This document shows, piece by piece, positions 44,152-56,089 of a stretch of 64,000 nucleotides of DNA. Within the stretch, counting starts at the first letter, position 1, and each line of letters opens with the position of its first letter. The DNA is from Muscardinus avellanarius (taxonomy: Eukaryota > Chordata > Mammalia > Rodentia > Gliridae): positions 27,924,966-27,988,965 of the forward strand of contig OY726565.1 in the NCBI GenBank assembly GCA_963383645.1. Reading direction: 5' to 3'. The translations under genes were made by a program, and so were the position numbers. The notes below the pieces were generated by a model. It did no database searches and was not told the DNA's origin. It was given only the letters and a program-made list of their open reading frames with translations.

Positions 44152-44790
44152 ATTTAGTATGATGGGAGATTGCAAATCATTCCCAGAACAATTATGAGAT
44201 AGTGAATTTAATATCATTAAATACAATTGAGTTGGACAAAATTTGTAAGTAATAATCTTGAAATAACAGACCAGCTAACATCCCCATATCTTCCTTATGG
44301 GTCTATATAAACCAGGGACAAGTTTAATCTATTTAGATAAGCTTCTACAAATAATAGTAATTTGAATAAACAGAATTTATAACTAAATACCATGGGAGGT
44401 AGAAATCCAGCCACATCTTTTGGGTTCTATTAGCATTGAAAATAATAGATCAACAGAAATGGAGAGTTGGACAAAATCCTACTGATGTTTCAAACAGTCA
44501 CAATCTGGGCACAGAAAGTAAATCCCAGTGCAAAGCAGCCTGGGAACATTTTAGGCCAACTTTAAATATACACAAAGAACACCCATATATGCACATGGAC
44601 ACCTCACCCTTAAGGGACTCATCTCTTAGTATTTCAATTTTTGCAATAATAATTAAGTCCAGTGCAAACGTTCTTTCAAAAACAGCATTGTTTTTACAAA
44701 CATAGCTGGTTAATCTTGGTAGCACATACACGTGAATAACAACAAAAAATCAAATCTCTATGCAAAAATGCATTCAAAATTATCTGAAAA
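44152..44790. other. unique DNA between two LTRs
   Basis: Not retroviral: no gag, pol or env similarity is visible and both neighbouring LTRs have their own duplications. Short frames at 44436-44731 are unsupported. Confidence 0.4.
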
Positions 44791-44792
44791 AC

Positions 44793-45690
44793 ATCCAGGT
44801 GCAGTGGTGCATGCCTGTAATCCCAGTACATGCAAGGCTGAGTACATGTTTGCTGAATCCAGAAGGAATGCAAGTTTGAAGCCAGTGCATGGTAGTTTAT
44901 ATACCAGTATTGGGAATGGCCTAGGAAGATTTGAAAAAGGTATGATTATTAATATATTTCAAAAATTAGGTGAGGGGCAAATCTGTGCAAGGACTTGGTT
45001 TCTGCCTAAAAGCAGGCAACTATTCCAATGCAAATTAACCTAGCTAAAAGTAATTAACAAGTCAGTAGGAGAGGAGAACTAGGCCTTTCTCTATCTAAAG
45101 ACAGATCTACATGATAATCTTGGGAGGTTGGAGCAGGGTTTGACCTTGCTCTTCATGAAAAGAGACACCTTGCCACACCTGGCTGGGGGAGGTACCTTAC
45201 AGGGTAAGGGGAGGTACCTTACAGGGACGTTCACCACGTCAAAATTAAATAGACAAGATGAAGGTCTTGGGTATAAAAATTCCGGTCCACGTGCTATATC
45301 TTGGGAGTGGTGAGTTGGCCTGGGCCACCCTCCCCCTCATTGCCATTTTGGCATGGGGCTGTAACTATTTTCTGTATTTCTATCTTTTTAATAAACTTCT
45401 TTAAATCTTCAGCAACTGTCCAAGCTATGCATATATATTCTTAGCTTAGAACAAGAACCCGCGGTTCTTCTGTTTTTGGTCGTTTGGGGTTTTGTTATGG
45501 GATGGGGGAAAGTGTGTCCGGGACCCTCACATAGGTTCCCGGGGAACAGTTTCCCCACAACCATATTCTCCCAAACCGTAACAGTTTAGTGAGACCCTAC
45601 TTCAAAAAGTAAAAACTAGAACAGCCTGCAAGTGTAGCGCAGAGCTAGAATGCCCCTGGGCTTAATCACCAGTGCCAAAATAAATATAAA
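44793..45690 (+). mobile_element. older B1-dID-like SINE split by an LTR
   Basis: Left half 44793-44899 (caggtgcagtggtgcatgcc). Continuation 45584-45690 (gtttagtgagaccctacttc, ID-like right half with gtgtagcgcagagctagaatg). The LTR lies exactly where 'acttagtgagacc' would be continuous. Confidence 0.8.
44900..45583 (+). mobile_element. solo LTR, family X, plus copy (684 bp)
   Basis: Runs from tataccagtattggg to ccgtaaca, flanked by a perfect gttta duplication (44895-44899 and 45584-45588). TATA-like gtataaaaat at 45271-45280, aataaa at 45390-45395. Contains an 18-20-base tandem duplication, ggggaggtaccttacaggg, at about 45187-45230 that the minus copy lacks. Solo LTR only. Confidence 0.8.
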
Positions 45691-45859
45691 AATGAAAAGA
45701 ACTAGGGTCCTAGCTCAATACCCAGTGCCATAATGTATTAAATTATCTGAAAAATAAAGAATGAATTTAGAAATAGCATTTCAGTGCATACATAATTTAA
45801 TGTTCACATACTTATCATTTATTTTTTCAAGTTTATATTTTTTAAAATGCTTTAAGACA

Positions 45860-45870
45860 GAGAATTCTAT
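45860..45870. repeat. target-site duplication of copy D, left
   Basis: gagaattctat, repeated at 48748-48758. Confidence 0.85.
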
Positions 45871-46932
45871 TTTTTTCTTTTTTTTCTTTTTTATTGGTGC
45901 ACTGTATTCTTACATCATAGTGGGATTAAAAAAAACTTTTGTAGACATACATGCACACATCACCCAGTCAGCCCCCACCCGATCCCCACCCCATTCCCTT
46001 CCCATCCCTCCTTCCCATGCTTCGCTTAGTGGTTGACATCTAGTATTATAGCAATTTATCCAAACTTAAAAATGATAATCTCACATAACAGTTTCATTTG
46101 TCTGATACCAAGCTCTTGATAACTTAAAGATTACATTTTAATATTTCTTTTTGTTTTCTTTCTTACCAGAGAATATTTTTTTCTTTTTTTTTTAGGTGAA
46201 ACTATCATATATTTATATATTTATTTTTCAAAAAAAATCTATCCTAATATGGAATATGGACTCTAGATACCCAAAATGATCTCGAAAAAGAACAAAGCTA
46301 GAAGACATATATTTTCTAATTTCAAACCATATAAAGCTACAATAATTGAAACAGTGTAGTACTGTTCTAAAGGCAGATATATAAACCATTGTAGTTAAAT
46401 AAAAGCCTAGAGATACATTCTTCCCTATATTGTCAAGTTATTTTTGACAAGGTTTCCATGAACATATGGTGGAGGAAATAATAATCTTTTAACTAAATAT
46501 TGTTGAAAAATAATAATTACATGAAAAAGATTAAAATTGGACCCTTATCTAATCCCATATACAAATATTAACTCAAAATAGATAAAAGACCTAAATATAA
46601 ATCTTAATACTATAAGCTTTTAGAAGAAAATCTGGGTCATAAAACCTCACAACATTGAAATTGGCAGTGATTTCTTGGAAATGATTTCAATGGCACAGGC
46701 AACAAAAGGGTACACAAACTCCCTAAAAAATAAAATATTGTATATCCAAAGACAATGTAAACAGAGTTAAAAGTTACTGATAGAATAGGATAAAATATTT
46801 CCAAATGCTATATCTGAAGGTATATTAATATTCCAACTAGAAATCCTAAAAATTAACAATAAAAGCAAACAATACCATTTAGAGATAGGTAAAAGACTAA
46901 CATAAATAATGAATCTCCACAGATAACTAATC

Positions 46933-47849
46933 TTATTTGTCTGTTGGATGGAAAATCTTGTTTCTCTGATTCTGGTGTGTGTTACCTATTTCTTCTTTGT
47001 AGTTAATCTCTTTGAGTATTTTCTCTAGTGCTAGTTTTGAAGACATAAATTCCTTCAGTTTCTGTTTGTCATGGAAGCTTCTTATTTCTCCATCTAATTT
47101 GATAGAAAGTTTTGCTGGGTAGGAAATTTTTGGCTGGAAGTTGTTTTCTTTCAGAGTTTGGAATGTGTTACTCCAAGCTCTTCTGGCTCTCATGACTTGG
47201 TTTGGGAAGTCTGGAGTGATTCTAATTGGTTTGCCTCTGAATGTCAGTTGGCCATTTGCTTTTGTTGCCTTTAAGATTCTCTGCTTGGCTTCCACATTGG
47301 TCATTTTGACAATTATGTGGCGTGGGGATCCTCTTCTCCGATCCTGTCTAAAGGGAGTTCTATAAGTTTCCTGGACCTGTGTATTGACCTCTTACTCTAT
47401 GTTTGGAAATTTTTCTGCTATTACTTCCTTGAAGAGATTGTTGATCCCTTTGGTTTCACCTTCTTTTCCCTCCTCTATGCCAATTGTTCTTAGGTTAGCT
47501 CTCTTAAAATAGGCCCATATTTCTTCAATGTCAGATTCCTGCTGTCGGATGTTTTTTCTAAATTAGAAACTATGCGTTCATTTTTGGATTGTTCATCTTC
47601 TAAGAGAGAGATTCTATTCTCCATGTGGTCTAATCGGTTATTTGTACTTTGAATTGAGGCCTTTACTTCATTAATTGCATCCTTTATCTCTTTTTGGCTC
47701 TCTCTGAATTCTTTTTGAAACACCTCTATTATTTCTACAGTTATTTTCCTGATTTGATCTTATAGAAATCTCTGAATTTCTGTTTTATCGGGTTCTGATG
47801 TTGTGGGATTGTGGGCATTCATTGCTCCAGTGTTATTCCTCTTTCCCAT
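46933..47849 (-). pseudogene. L1-type ORF1 of copy D, broken
   Basis: Same domain order as copy B. Two visible lesions: a stop in place of the Glu codon at about codon 28 (tctataag versus tctagaag in copy B), and loss of one base in the A-run near codon 101, which shifts the frame. The Trp at codon 226 is kept. The C-terminal 123 codons remain open (46933-47304). Confidence 0.85.
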
Positions 47850-48726
47850 GATTTCAGAAGTTTGTGCCTTCTCTGGGTTCTTCCCTTGGGTCACTACGAC
47901 TTCACTTAAGGTGCTCTGGATCTCTAGTCTGTGGTATCTCAGTCATCACTACTCCTTTACTGGGTTGTATCGCAAAGTCTCAGACCCAGGGAGTCAATAG
48001 AGGCTGCTTTAGACTAAGGGGGGTGCCAGGTTGCGCGTTCTCCTATGGTGTGATATCTCTGCCACCGCCACTCCCCCACTGGGTCAAGTCCCTGGGAGTC
48101 AGTACTGGGATTTCTCCTCTCGGGCCCGCATTTTGACTCACTGTTGTTCAATACGCAGATGGAGCTGTAGTGGACTCGGTGAATTCGCTGCTGTTGCCCC
48201 TGCCGCTGCCGCTTGTGGCAATATGGCGCTGCTGCCACGCCCTCGGCCGTGAGGCTGGCGTATTTCTTCTCTGTTTTTGAACTCCGCTCTGAGTCCCTGC
48301 AGTGTGTGCTGAGCCCAGCCACTGGGAGCTTTAGATGCTCCCTGCGCTGAAATATCTGCAGAATCCCGCCGGGCTCTTCCGCAGCGGCTCACCTAGGCAC
48401 GCTGTCCGGGCTCTTCTGCAGCGGCTCACCTCAGCTCACTGTCCGCCGCTCCTCTCTGGAGCCTTGTGGGCTGTTGAGTGCGTTGGTCTAGAGCTGTCCG
48501 GTTAGCTCACCGCTGCCGCCGGCAATAAGGCGCTGCTGCTGCGTCCTCGGCCGTGAGGCCAGCATATCTCCTCTGTGGCTCTGAGCTCTGTTCTGAGACC
48601 TCCTCTTCTCTGGGGCTGGTGATTTTTTTGTTTCTCTGGTGATGGTGTTTTCTGGGTATGAAAGGCGCTAATTTTGTGATAATAGAGATTGGTTGTTAGC
48701 AGGGCTCTTAAGCCCCACTTTTCTCG

Positions 48727-48746
48727 GTCGCCATCTTCCCGGAAGT
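48727..48746 (-). promoter_or_regulatory. ETS + YY1-type motif, copy D
   Basis: Minus-strand acttccgggaagatggcgac at the 5' end of copy D, identical to copies A and B. Confidence 0.6.
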
Positions 48747-48758
48747 CGAGAATTCTAT

Positions 48759-49108
48759 ATTAAGCAATATTATTCCTAATTCTGGCTGTCTCATCTCAAG
48801 TCCTCACCACATACATTTTGTGATTAAAAACAATAAGGGTTGGTTTTTTCCCCTCAATTTTTACTATTACCTTGTGTGTAGTTTTTCAATAAAATTGAAA
48901 ATTGCTGCAACCCCCACAAGAGTTGGATTTTCTTTCTATACTACATATTACCAAATCAGACACCATAAAATGGAACAGTTACTATCTTCTCTAAAAATTT
49001 TACAAACTACCAGGAAACCAAAATCTTTAGAAAGAAAGAAAACGAAAAAATTTTAGACATACAAGTATTTCATTAAAATATGCTAAAAGTAGATGAGACT
49101 AGGACATT
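48759..49108. other. unique DNA, no gene seen
   Basis: Nothing recognised. Confidence 0.35.
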
Positions 49109-49125
49109 AAAATAGTGTTCCTTTT

Positions 49126-49326
49126 GCCGGGTGTGGCGCACGCTTGTAATCCCAGCATTTAGGAGGCTGAGACTGAAGGATCGTGGTTCGCAGACAGCCT
49201 CAGCTACTTAGTGAGGCCCTCTGCAACTCAGTGAGACCTGGTTTCAAAATAAAGAATAAAAAGTAGGGCAGAGGGTGTAGCTCAGAGGTAGATTGCTCCT
49301 GGGTTCCATCCCCAACCCCCCCCCCA
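49126..49326 (+). mobile_element. B1-dID-like SINE, type II, with perfect duplication
   Basis: Flanked by aaaatagtgttcctttt at 49109-49125 and 49327-49343. A/C-rich end ccaacccccccccc rather than a clean poly-A. Middle of cctcagctacttagtgaggcc. Confidence 0.95.
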
Positions 49327-49502
49327 AAAATAGTGTTCCTTTTAATTTAATTGGGTCAGTGATAGTTTAATGGGAATCAGTTTCATCTATTACAAGCAGC
49401 TTTTGATGTTGTCTGCCATTTTTACCAATTTTGTGGCTAGTATTCACTTTTATATTTTGATAATCCTCTGTTTTAACACATTCTTAATAATTTTTAAATT
49501 AT

Positions 49503-49682
49503 TTGGGTACATGCCTGTAATTCCAGTACCTGGGAGGCTGAGATAGGAGGATTGCAGTTGTTGCAAGCCTCAGCAAATTAGCAAGGTCCTTAACAACTTA
49601 GTGAGACCCTGTTTCAGAATAAAATAGGGCTGGTGGTATACCTCAAAGGCACTGAATGCCCATGAGTTCAATCCCCAATACC
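49503..49682 (+). mobile_element. older B1-dID-like SINE, 5' truncated
   Basis: gtacatgcctgtaattccag start, right half agggctggtggtatacctc, ending caatccccaatacc. Confidence 0.75.
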
Positions 49683-49800
49683 TTATATATAATTATATGT
49701 AACATATAATTATATTATCATTTATACTATATATTTATATTATATGTATGTATTATATATTATTTATATTACATATGTGTTTTATATATAAATAAGAATA
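49683..49800. repeat. AT-rich simple repeat
   Basis: tata/attata-rich tract (atatgtaacatataattatattatc and similar), probably grown from the tail of the preceding SINE. Confidence 0.7.
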
Positions 49801-51015
49801 GAGAATGTCATTAATATAACTCATTGACTATATTTCTTCATATGATATAGTCTATCACCATGATTGCTTAATATTATCATCTAATGTAATATGGCTAGCA
49901 TGTGATAAAGGCAGAGTTTTAGACCCAGAAAAAAAAATCTTTGAAATCTTCTAATTTATCTTTGTTCATATGAGAAACCAAATTAAAAGGTAGATTAAAG
50001 TCACTCAGCAAGTTAGTAATGACTTCAGTTGGGATGGGTGCTCATCGGCATAAATAAATGTGTTTTCTTATATCCAATCAAAGTAGAAAAGTAAAAGGAT
50101 GTGAAAGAGCTAGCCATCACAAAAGTTCATTAAGTATTTTAATATATACCTAAGCAAATGTTTGCCTCTAATATAGAATTTTTTATCTTTTTATTTTTCT
50201 GCTTAACAAACCTAGCTTTCTCTTCATCATTAGCACTGCACACTGCTTCCTAATTACAATTAAATTCCTACTGTTGTTTCTTACAGATAAAGCAATATTA
50301 GAACAAACAGACTCTTGCCAATTCCCCAATCACTTATTTTATAAACTTTCTATTTTTGCTCTCCTCCTGTGACTAAATCAAACCTACAAACGGCTACTGC
50401 ATAATTCCCCTTCATCTTGTGTTAAAAGGGGCTTTTCCTCCTACAACTAGATGTATAATTGAAAATTTCAAACTGCTAATAAACAGCATGGATTCCTGGG
50501 TTGGAAAGCAGAACATCTGTGCACCTAACACCTGGGAGGAAAGATGGAAGCCTCCCATTGTTGATTCAAAACATGAATATGAAATTGGAGAACTCTGGAA
50601 TATTATTAGACAATACACTGGAAGATGCTAGTGAACTAAAATCCTCAGTCGGAGAGTGTGTTCTGTTGTCTTCCTCTTCCCTTTTCTTCTTTGCAATTCC
50701 TTATATGAAAAGTTGACAGAGCTATCAAACAAACATGTGAGATGTGCCATATTGTACAGGACATACTCATATTAAAAATTTCTTTGTGGTTCATCTGAAA
50801 TTAAAATTTAACTGGACATCCTAAATTTTATTTGTCAATCCTACTTCCATGTAAATGTCTTTGAGCTATTTTTAAGATATCTGTCTTTTCCTAAGAGTTA
50901 ATATGAAATTCTCATATATTTAGAGAAGATATTCAATGAGTGATCATACTATAACTTTGTTTCAAGTTCCAACATGGAAATTTGCAGGATCATGTATTGG
51001 GTACTAGTAGGCATT
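49801..51015. other. unique DNA, no gene seen
   Basis: Overlapping opposite frames at 50412-50716 have no domain. Confidence 0.35.
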
Positions 51016-51019
51016 TTCT

Positions 51020-51135
51020 TAAAGAGCAAGAGAACAAACAGTTTGGGCCTTAAAGTCATACAATCCCTTCCTTTGTAATGTGAAATGCATGCATTTGAGT
51101 TCCAATAAAACTTTATTTACAAAAACAAATACTGA
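51020..51135 (+). repeat. ancient hAT-type (Charlie-like) remnant
   Basis: cagtttgggccttaaagtca, gagttccaataaaactttatttacaaaaac. It is a piece of the same family as 38318-38445 in the opposite orientation. Confidence 0.55.
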
Positions 51136-51460
51136 TCTTCATTTATCCAATAGATTGCAGCCTTTCAACTAATGTCACAAATGAACTGGCATTTAGATAA
51201 TACTCCAGTGACATTAAATTTAACTTATTGGAAAATCAGTCCAATCTATTGGATATAACTGAACTTCCAGAAATCATCACCAAAATAGCAAGATTATTAT
51301 GGAAAATGGAAATCAGTACTTTACAAATACTTTATTGAATCCTGCTATTGAAGAAAGATGAGAATGAACCGGATAATTTGGGTTTGAGACATTAATTGGA
51401 ACTAAATTAATCACATTGCATTATTACATAGTGCATAATACAGAGAAACTATCATTTAGG

Positions 51461-51477
51461 CAAATTATAAATTTTAA
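51461..51477. repeat. target-site duplication of copy C, left
   Basis: caaattataaattttaa, repeated at 54262-54278. Confidence 0.95.
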
Positions 51478-52554
51478 TTTAATTTTTAATTTTTAATTTT
51501 TAATTTTTTATTGGTGTACTGTATTCATACATCATAGTGGGATACAAACTTTTGTAGACATACATGCACACATCACCCAGTCAGCCCCCACCCGATCCCC
51601 ACCCCATTCTCTCCCCATCCCTCCTTCCCATGCTTGGCTTAGTGGTTGACATCTAGTATTATAGCAATTTATCCAAAATTAACAATGATAATCTCACAGA
51701 ACAGTTTCATTTGTCTGATACCAAGCTTTTGATGACTTAAAGATAACATTTCAATATTTCTTTTTGCTTTCTTTCTTACCAGAGAATATTTTTTTTCTAT
51801 TTTTTTAGGTAAACTATCATATATTTATATATTTATTTTTCAGAAAAAAAAATCTATCCTAATATGGAATATGGATTCTAGATACCCAAAACGATCTTGA
51901 AAAAGAACAAATCTAGAAGACATATATTTTCTGATTTCAAACCATATAAAGCTACAATAATTGAAACAGTGTAGTACTGTTCTAAAGGCAGATATATAAA
52001 CCATTGGAGTTAAATAAAAGCCTAGAGCTAAATTCTTCCCTATATTGTCAAGTTATTTTTGACAAGGTTTCCACGAACATTTGGTGGTGGAAATAATAAT
52101 CTTTTAACCAAATATTGATGAAAAATAATAATTACATGAAAAAGAATAAAATTGGACCCTTACCTAATCCCATATACAAATATTAACTTAAAATAGATAA
52201 AAGACCTAAATATAAATCTTAAGACTATAAACTTTTAGAAGAAAATCTGGGTCATAAAACCTCACAACATTGAAATTGGCAGTGATTTCTTGGATATGAT
52301 TTCAATGGCACAGGCAACAGAAGCGTATACAAACTCCCTAAAAAATAAAAAAAAAATTGTATATCCAAAGACAATGTAAACAGAGTTAACAGTTACTAAT
52401 AGAATGGGATAAAATATTTCCAAATGCTATATCTGAAGGTATATTAATATTCCAACTAGAAATCCTAAAAATTAGCAACAATAAAGGCAAACAATACCAT
52501 TTAGAGATAGGTAAAAGACTAACATAAATAATGAATCTCCAGAGATAACCAATC

Positions 52555-53471
52555 TTAGTTGGCTGTTGGATGGAAAATCTTGTTTCTCTGGTTCTGGTGT
52601 GTGTTACCTATTTCTTCTTTGTAGTTAATCTCTTTGAGTATTTTCTCTAGCGCTGGTTTTGAAGACATAAATTCCTTCAGTTTCTGTTTGTCATGGAAGC
52701 TTCTTATTTCTCCATCTAATTTGATAGAAAGTTTTGCTGGGTAGGAAATTTTTGGCTGGAAGTTGTTTTCTTTCAGAGTTTGGAATATGTTACTCCAAGC
52801 CCTTCTGGCTCCCATGACTTGGTTTGGGAAGTCTGGAGTGATTCTAATTGGTTTGCCTCTGAATGTCACTTGGCCCTTTGTTTTTGTTGCCTTTAAGATT
52901 CTCTGCTTGGCTTCCACATTGGTCATTTTGACAATGATGTGGCATGGGGATCCTCTTCTCTGATCCTGTCTAAAGGGAGCTCTATAAGTTTCCTGGACCT
53001 GTGTATCAACCTCTTGCTCTATGTTTGGAAAATTTTCTGCTATTACTTCCTTGAAGAGATTGTTGATCCCTTTGGTTTCACTTTCTTTTCCCTCCTCTAT
53101 TCCAATTATTCTTAGGTTAGCTCTCTTAAAATGGGCCCATATTTCTTCAATATCAGATTCCTGCTGTCGGATATTTTTTTCTAGATTAAAAACTATGCGT
53201 TCATTTTTGGAATGATCATCTTCTAAGAGCGAGATTCTGTTCTCCATGTGTTCTAATCGGTTGTTTGTACTTTGAATTGAGGCCTTTACTTCATTAATTG
53301 CATCCTTTATCTCTTTTTGGCTCTCTCTGAATTCTTTTCAAAACACCTCTATTATTTCTACAGTTATTTTCCTGTTTGATCTTCTAGAAATCTCTGATTT
53401 TCTGTTTTATCGGGTTCTGATGTTGTGGGGTTGTGGGCATTCATTTCTCCAGTGTTATTCCTCTTTCCCAT
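52555..53471 (-). pseudogene. L1-type ORF1 of copy C, one-base deletion
   Basis: Closest to intact of the four. Tryptophan 226 is present and 230 codons are open from 53247 to the stop at 52555, covering part of the coiled coil, the RRM-like domain and the C-terminal domain. One base is missing near codon 32 (about 53375; 'caaacagg' versus 'caaatcagg' in copy B), which breaks the frame upstream. C-terminal wording differs slightly (MGARRAW). Confidence 0.9.
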
Positions 53472-54241
53472 GATTTTGGAAGTTTGTGCCTTCTCTGGGT
53501 TCTTCCCTTGGGTCACTATGACTTCCCTTAAGGTGCTCTGGATCTTGAGTCTATAGTATCTCTGACCCCACTACTCCTTTACTGGGTTGTATCACAGAGT
53601 CTCCAACCCAGGGAGTCGATAGAGGCTGCTTTAGACTATGGGGGGTGCCAGGTTGGGTGTTCTCCTATGGTGTGATATCTTTGCCACCGCCACTCCCCCA
53701 CTGGGTCAAGTCCCAGGGAGTACAGTACTGGGATTTCTCCTCTGTGGCCCGCAATTTGACTCACTGTTCTTGAGTTCGCAGATGTAGCTGTACTGGAATC
53801 GGTGAATTCACTGCTGCTGCCGCCGATGGCAATATGGCGCCGCTGCCACGCCCTCGGCCATGAGGCTGGCGTATTTTTTCTTCTCTGGTTTTGATTTCCA
53901 CTCTGAGTCCCTGAAGCGTGTGCTGAGCTCAGCCACTGGGAGCTTTAGATGCTCCCGGCGCCGAAAGATCCCGCCTGGCTGTTCCGCAGGGGCTCACCTA
54001 AGCTTGCTGTAGCCCTCCGATGAACTCGCCGCTGCCGCCGGCAGTATGGCGCTGCTGCCGCGTCCTCGGGCGTGAGGCCGGTGTATCTCCTCTGTGGCTC
54101 TGAGATCTGTTCTCAGTCTGCTTTCTTTCTGGAGCCTGGTGATTTTTTTGTTTCTCTGCTGATGGTGTTTTCTGGCTATGAAAGGAGCTGATTTTGTGTT
54201 AATGGAGATTGGTTGTTAGCAGGGCTCTTAAGCCCCGCTCT

Positions 54242-54261
54242 GTCGCCATCTTCCCGGAAGT
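54242..54261 (-). promoter_or_regulatory. ETS + YY1-type motif, copy C
   Basis: Minus-strand acttccgggaagatggcgac, identical to the other copies and at the exact element end. Confidence 0.6.
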
Positions 54262-54278
54262 CAAATTATAAATTTTAA

Positions 54279-55549
54279 AAATAAGAAAAATATTTAGAAT
54301 TAAAAATAATGGTGAGGGTTGGTAACCCAAAGATGAAAATTTAAACAAAAAATACAACACTGAAGAATACAAGTAAAAAAGCCTCTTTTATACAAGGGCA
54401 GCTGAAAGGCAGACAAATAACAGGATATGGGTGGAAAGATAAATAAAGACATGACTTGAGTAGCTTCCATGACTCATTGCTGAGCCGCAGTAACCAGAGA
54501 GGCAGAGAGGGAGTTAAAATGGATACAGGGAAAGCGAATATGGCACACGAGAAGGGGGACAAAAAGAGCCAAGGTCCAAGAAAGGACAAAACAGAGTGAC
54601 GTCTTAAGGCCCGTCCCTGACAAGATGCACGGAAAACGGAGACAGACAGATTGGTTCTGTTTATGATCTCTTGCCAGCAACTGCTAGAGTACAGTTATGA
54701 AGGTTAAGCCCCAGACGATGGGGGTACCTGATGACGACAGGGAAGGCTTTCTTACTGTAAATGTGGCCTGCTGTCCTGGTGGGTTAGTCTAGTAGGAAAG
54801 AGATAGCCACACATTTGAAATCAATCCTACATGTGGCAGCATATGTTGTAATTTAGATAATTTATCTGAACAGATGTTTCACTTGTTCAATCAGAAGCCC
54901 AGATAAAGAGCTGCAGAAGCAAACTAAGTGGAGGAAAATCGCTTTACTAAGTAAGTTTCTTTTTCTCTTTTTATCAGCATCAAAACCAGAATGAACCTGT
55001 TACAGCAATAACTAAAATGAGTGAAATGGAGTAAAGGAGATGTCATTGAGTAGCTATCCCATGGCAAAAAAATATATGTATATTTTGAATTGTATAAGAA
55101 AGTGTGGGAGGAATGAATGAATAGCAAATAAACACAAGACACATTCTGAGCACTCAGAATCAATCTGGTGGTGGCCAGATGTGAGATACCTTGGTGTCAG
55201 AAATGACTGATATTCTAGTTTTGCTAGAATTTACCGATCTGTGAGATAAAACTCTCCCCAAGTTAGAATACAAATTTAAAATAATGGCTCAAGATAGCTT
55301 TAGCTACTCCCTAATTGTCATCATGAAAATAGTAACTGAAAAGGATAATCTATACACTCTGATCAAAATAATTTTTAAAAAATCTTTAGCTCCTTTGTGA
55401 TTTTTTTGCATTTGTCACGCTAAAATATCTGAGTCTTTCTCTGATGAAGTCACTAGACATCCTCAAAGGAAAAACTGACCTTCCAGGATTGTGTGGTTAG
55501 ATACAGACCGTCCCTGAAGAGTTCACATACTAATGTTCAGAGTTGATAT
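54279..55549. other. unique DNA, no gene seen
   Basis: Short minus frames at 54341-54680 and 54924-55163 lack domains. No repeat was recognised. Confidence 0.35.
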
Positions 55550-55866
55550 ACTTAACTCAGAGCTGTGATCACAACAGTAGATAAAGTCATTGTAAAGGAT
55601 TTGTTGGGTGCTAACCTTGGCTGTTGGAATGTAGCTGGAGACTGTGGGTCCCTGGAGGTATGGCCTTTGGGACTGCGCTTTTGTACTGAAAGCTGCTCTC
55701 TCTGCTTTCAACCTCTCCCTCCTCTTCCTGCAGCCATGTCCTGAGCTCTGCAGACCCTGGCCTCACATGGACTAAACCTTGACATTTATACACTATTATC
55801 AAATAAATCTTTCTTCCTCTAAGTCAGGTTTTTTGAGATTACAACCATGAGAATGTTGACTGAGAC
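55550..55866 (+). mobile_element. probable MaLR-type LTR fragment
   Basis: The 3' part, 'caaataaatctttcttcctctaagtcaggttttttgagattacaaccatgag', resembles MaLR LTR ends in rodents (polyadenylation signal, then a T-rich/cagg segment and 'cacagc'). cctggaggtatggcctttgggac upstream is compatible. No clear termini or duplication. Confidence 0.45.
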
Positions 55867-55869
55867 CAT

Positions 55870-56071
55870 GAATTTTTTTTTTTTTTTTTTTTTTGGTAGT
55901 ACTGGGGTTCCTGGAAACCCTTCTACCTCCGGGCTACACTCCCAGACCTATTTTTACATTTTTATTTGGAAACAGGGTCTCAAGCTAGCAAGGCTGGCTT
56001 TGAACCTACACAATCCTCCTGTCTCCTCCTCCCAAGTGCGGGGATTACAAGCGTGCGCCACCATGCCTGGC
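55870..56071 (-). mobile_element. B1-dID-like SINE, type I
   Basis: Long T-run at 55873-55892, near-consensus complement ending ccatgcctgg. Flanking direct repeat ctgagaccat (about 55859-55868 and 56072-56081). Confidence 0.9.
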
Positions 56072-56089
56072 TGAGACCATTATTTTGTA

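Larger units (their letters stand above)
45871..48747 (-). mobile_element. HAL1-like non-autonomous L1 element, copy D (full length)
   Basis: A 2,877-base minus-strand element. Tail (T-rich 45871-45893), L1-type 3' end to about 46045, antisense-ORF2 module (reading sense on the plus strand's complement, about 46210-46870), ORF1 47849-46933 and a long-form 5' UTR to 48747. Its 5' UTR carries a local duplication, gcagcggctcacct, at about 48380 and 48420. Flanked by 11-bp duplications. Confidence 0.9.
51478..54261 (-). mobile_element. HAL1-like non-autonomous L1 element, copy C (full length)
   Basis: A 2,784-base minus-strand element with the same layout as copy B: tail of repeated tttttaa units (51478-51510), 3' end, antisense-ORF2 module (about 51843-52500), ORF1 53471-52555, short-form 5' UTR, ETS/YY1 motif at 54242-54261. 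Flanked by 17-bp perfect duplications. Copies C and D share orientation and lie 2.7 kb apart, separated by non-HAL1 DNA. Confidence 0.9.

Noticed and set aside
43543..45583. A single provirus with inverted LTRs
   Set aside because: Each LTR has its own 5-bp duplication and the spacer has no retroviral genes, so two solo LTR insertions fit better.
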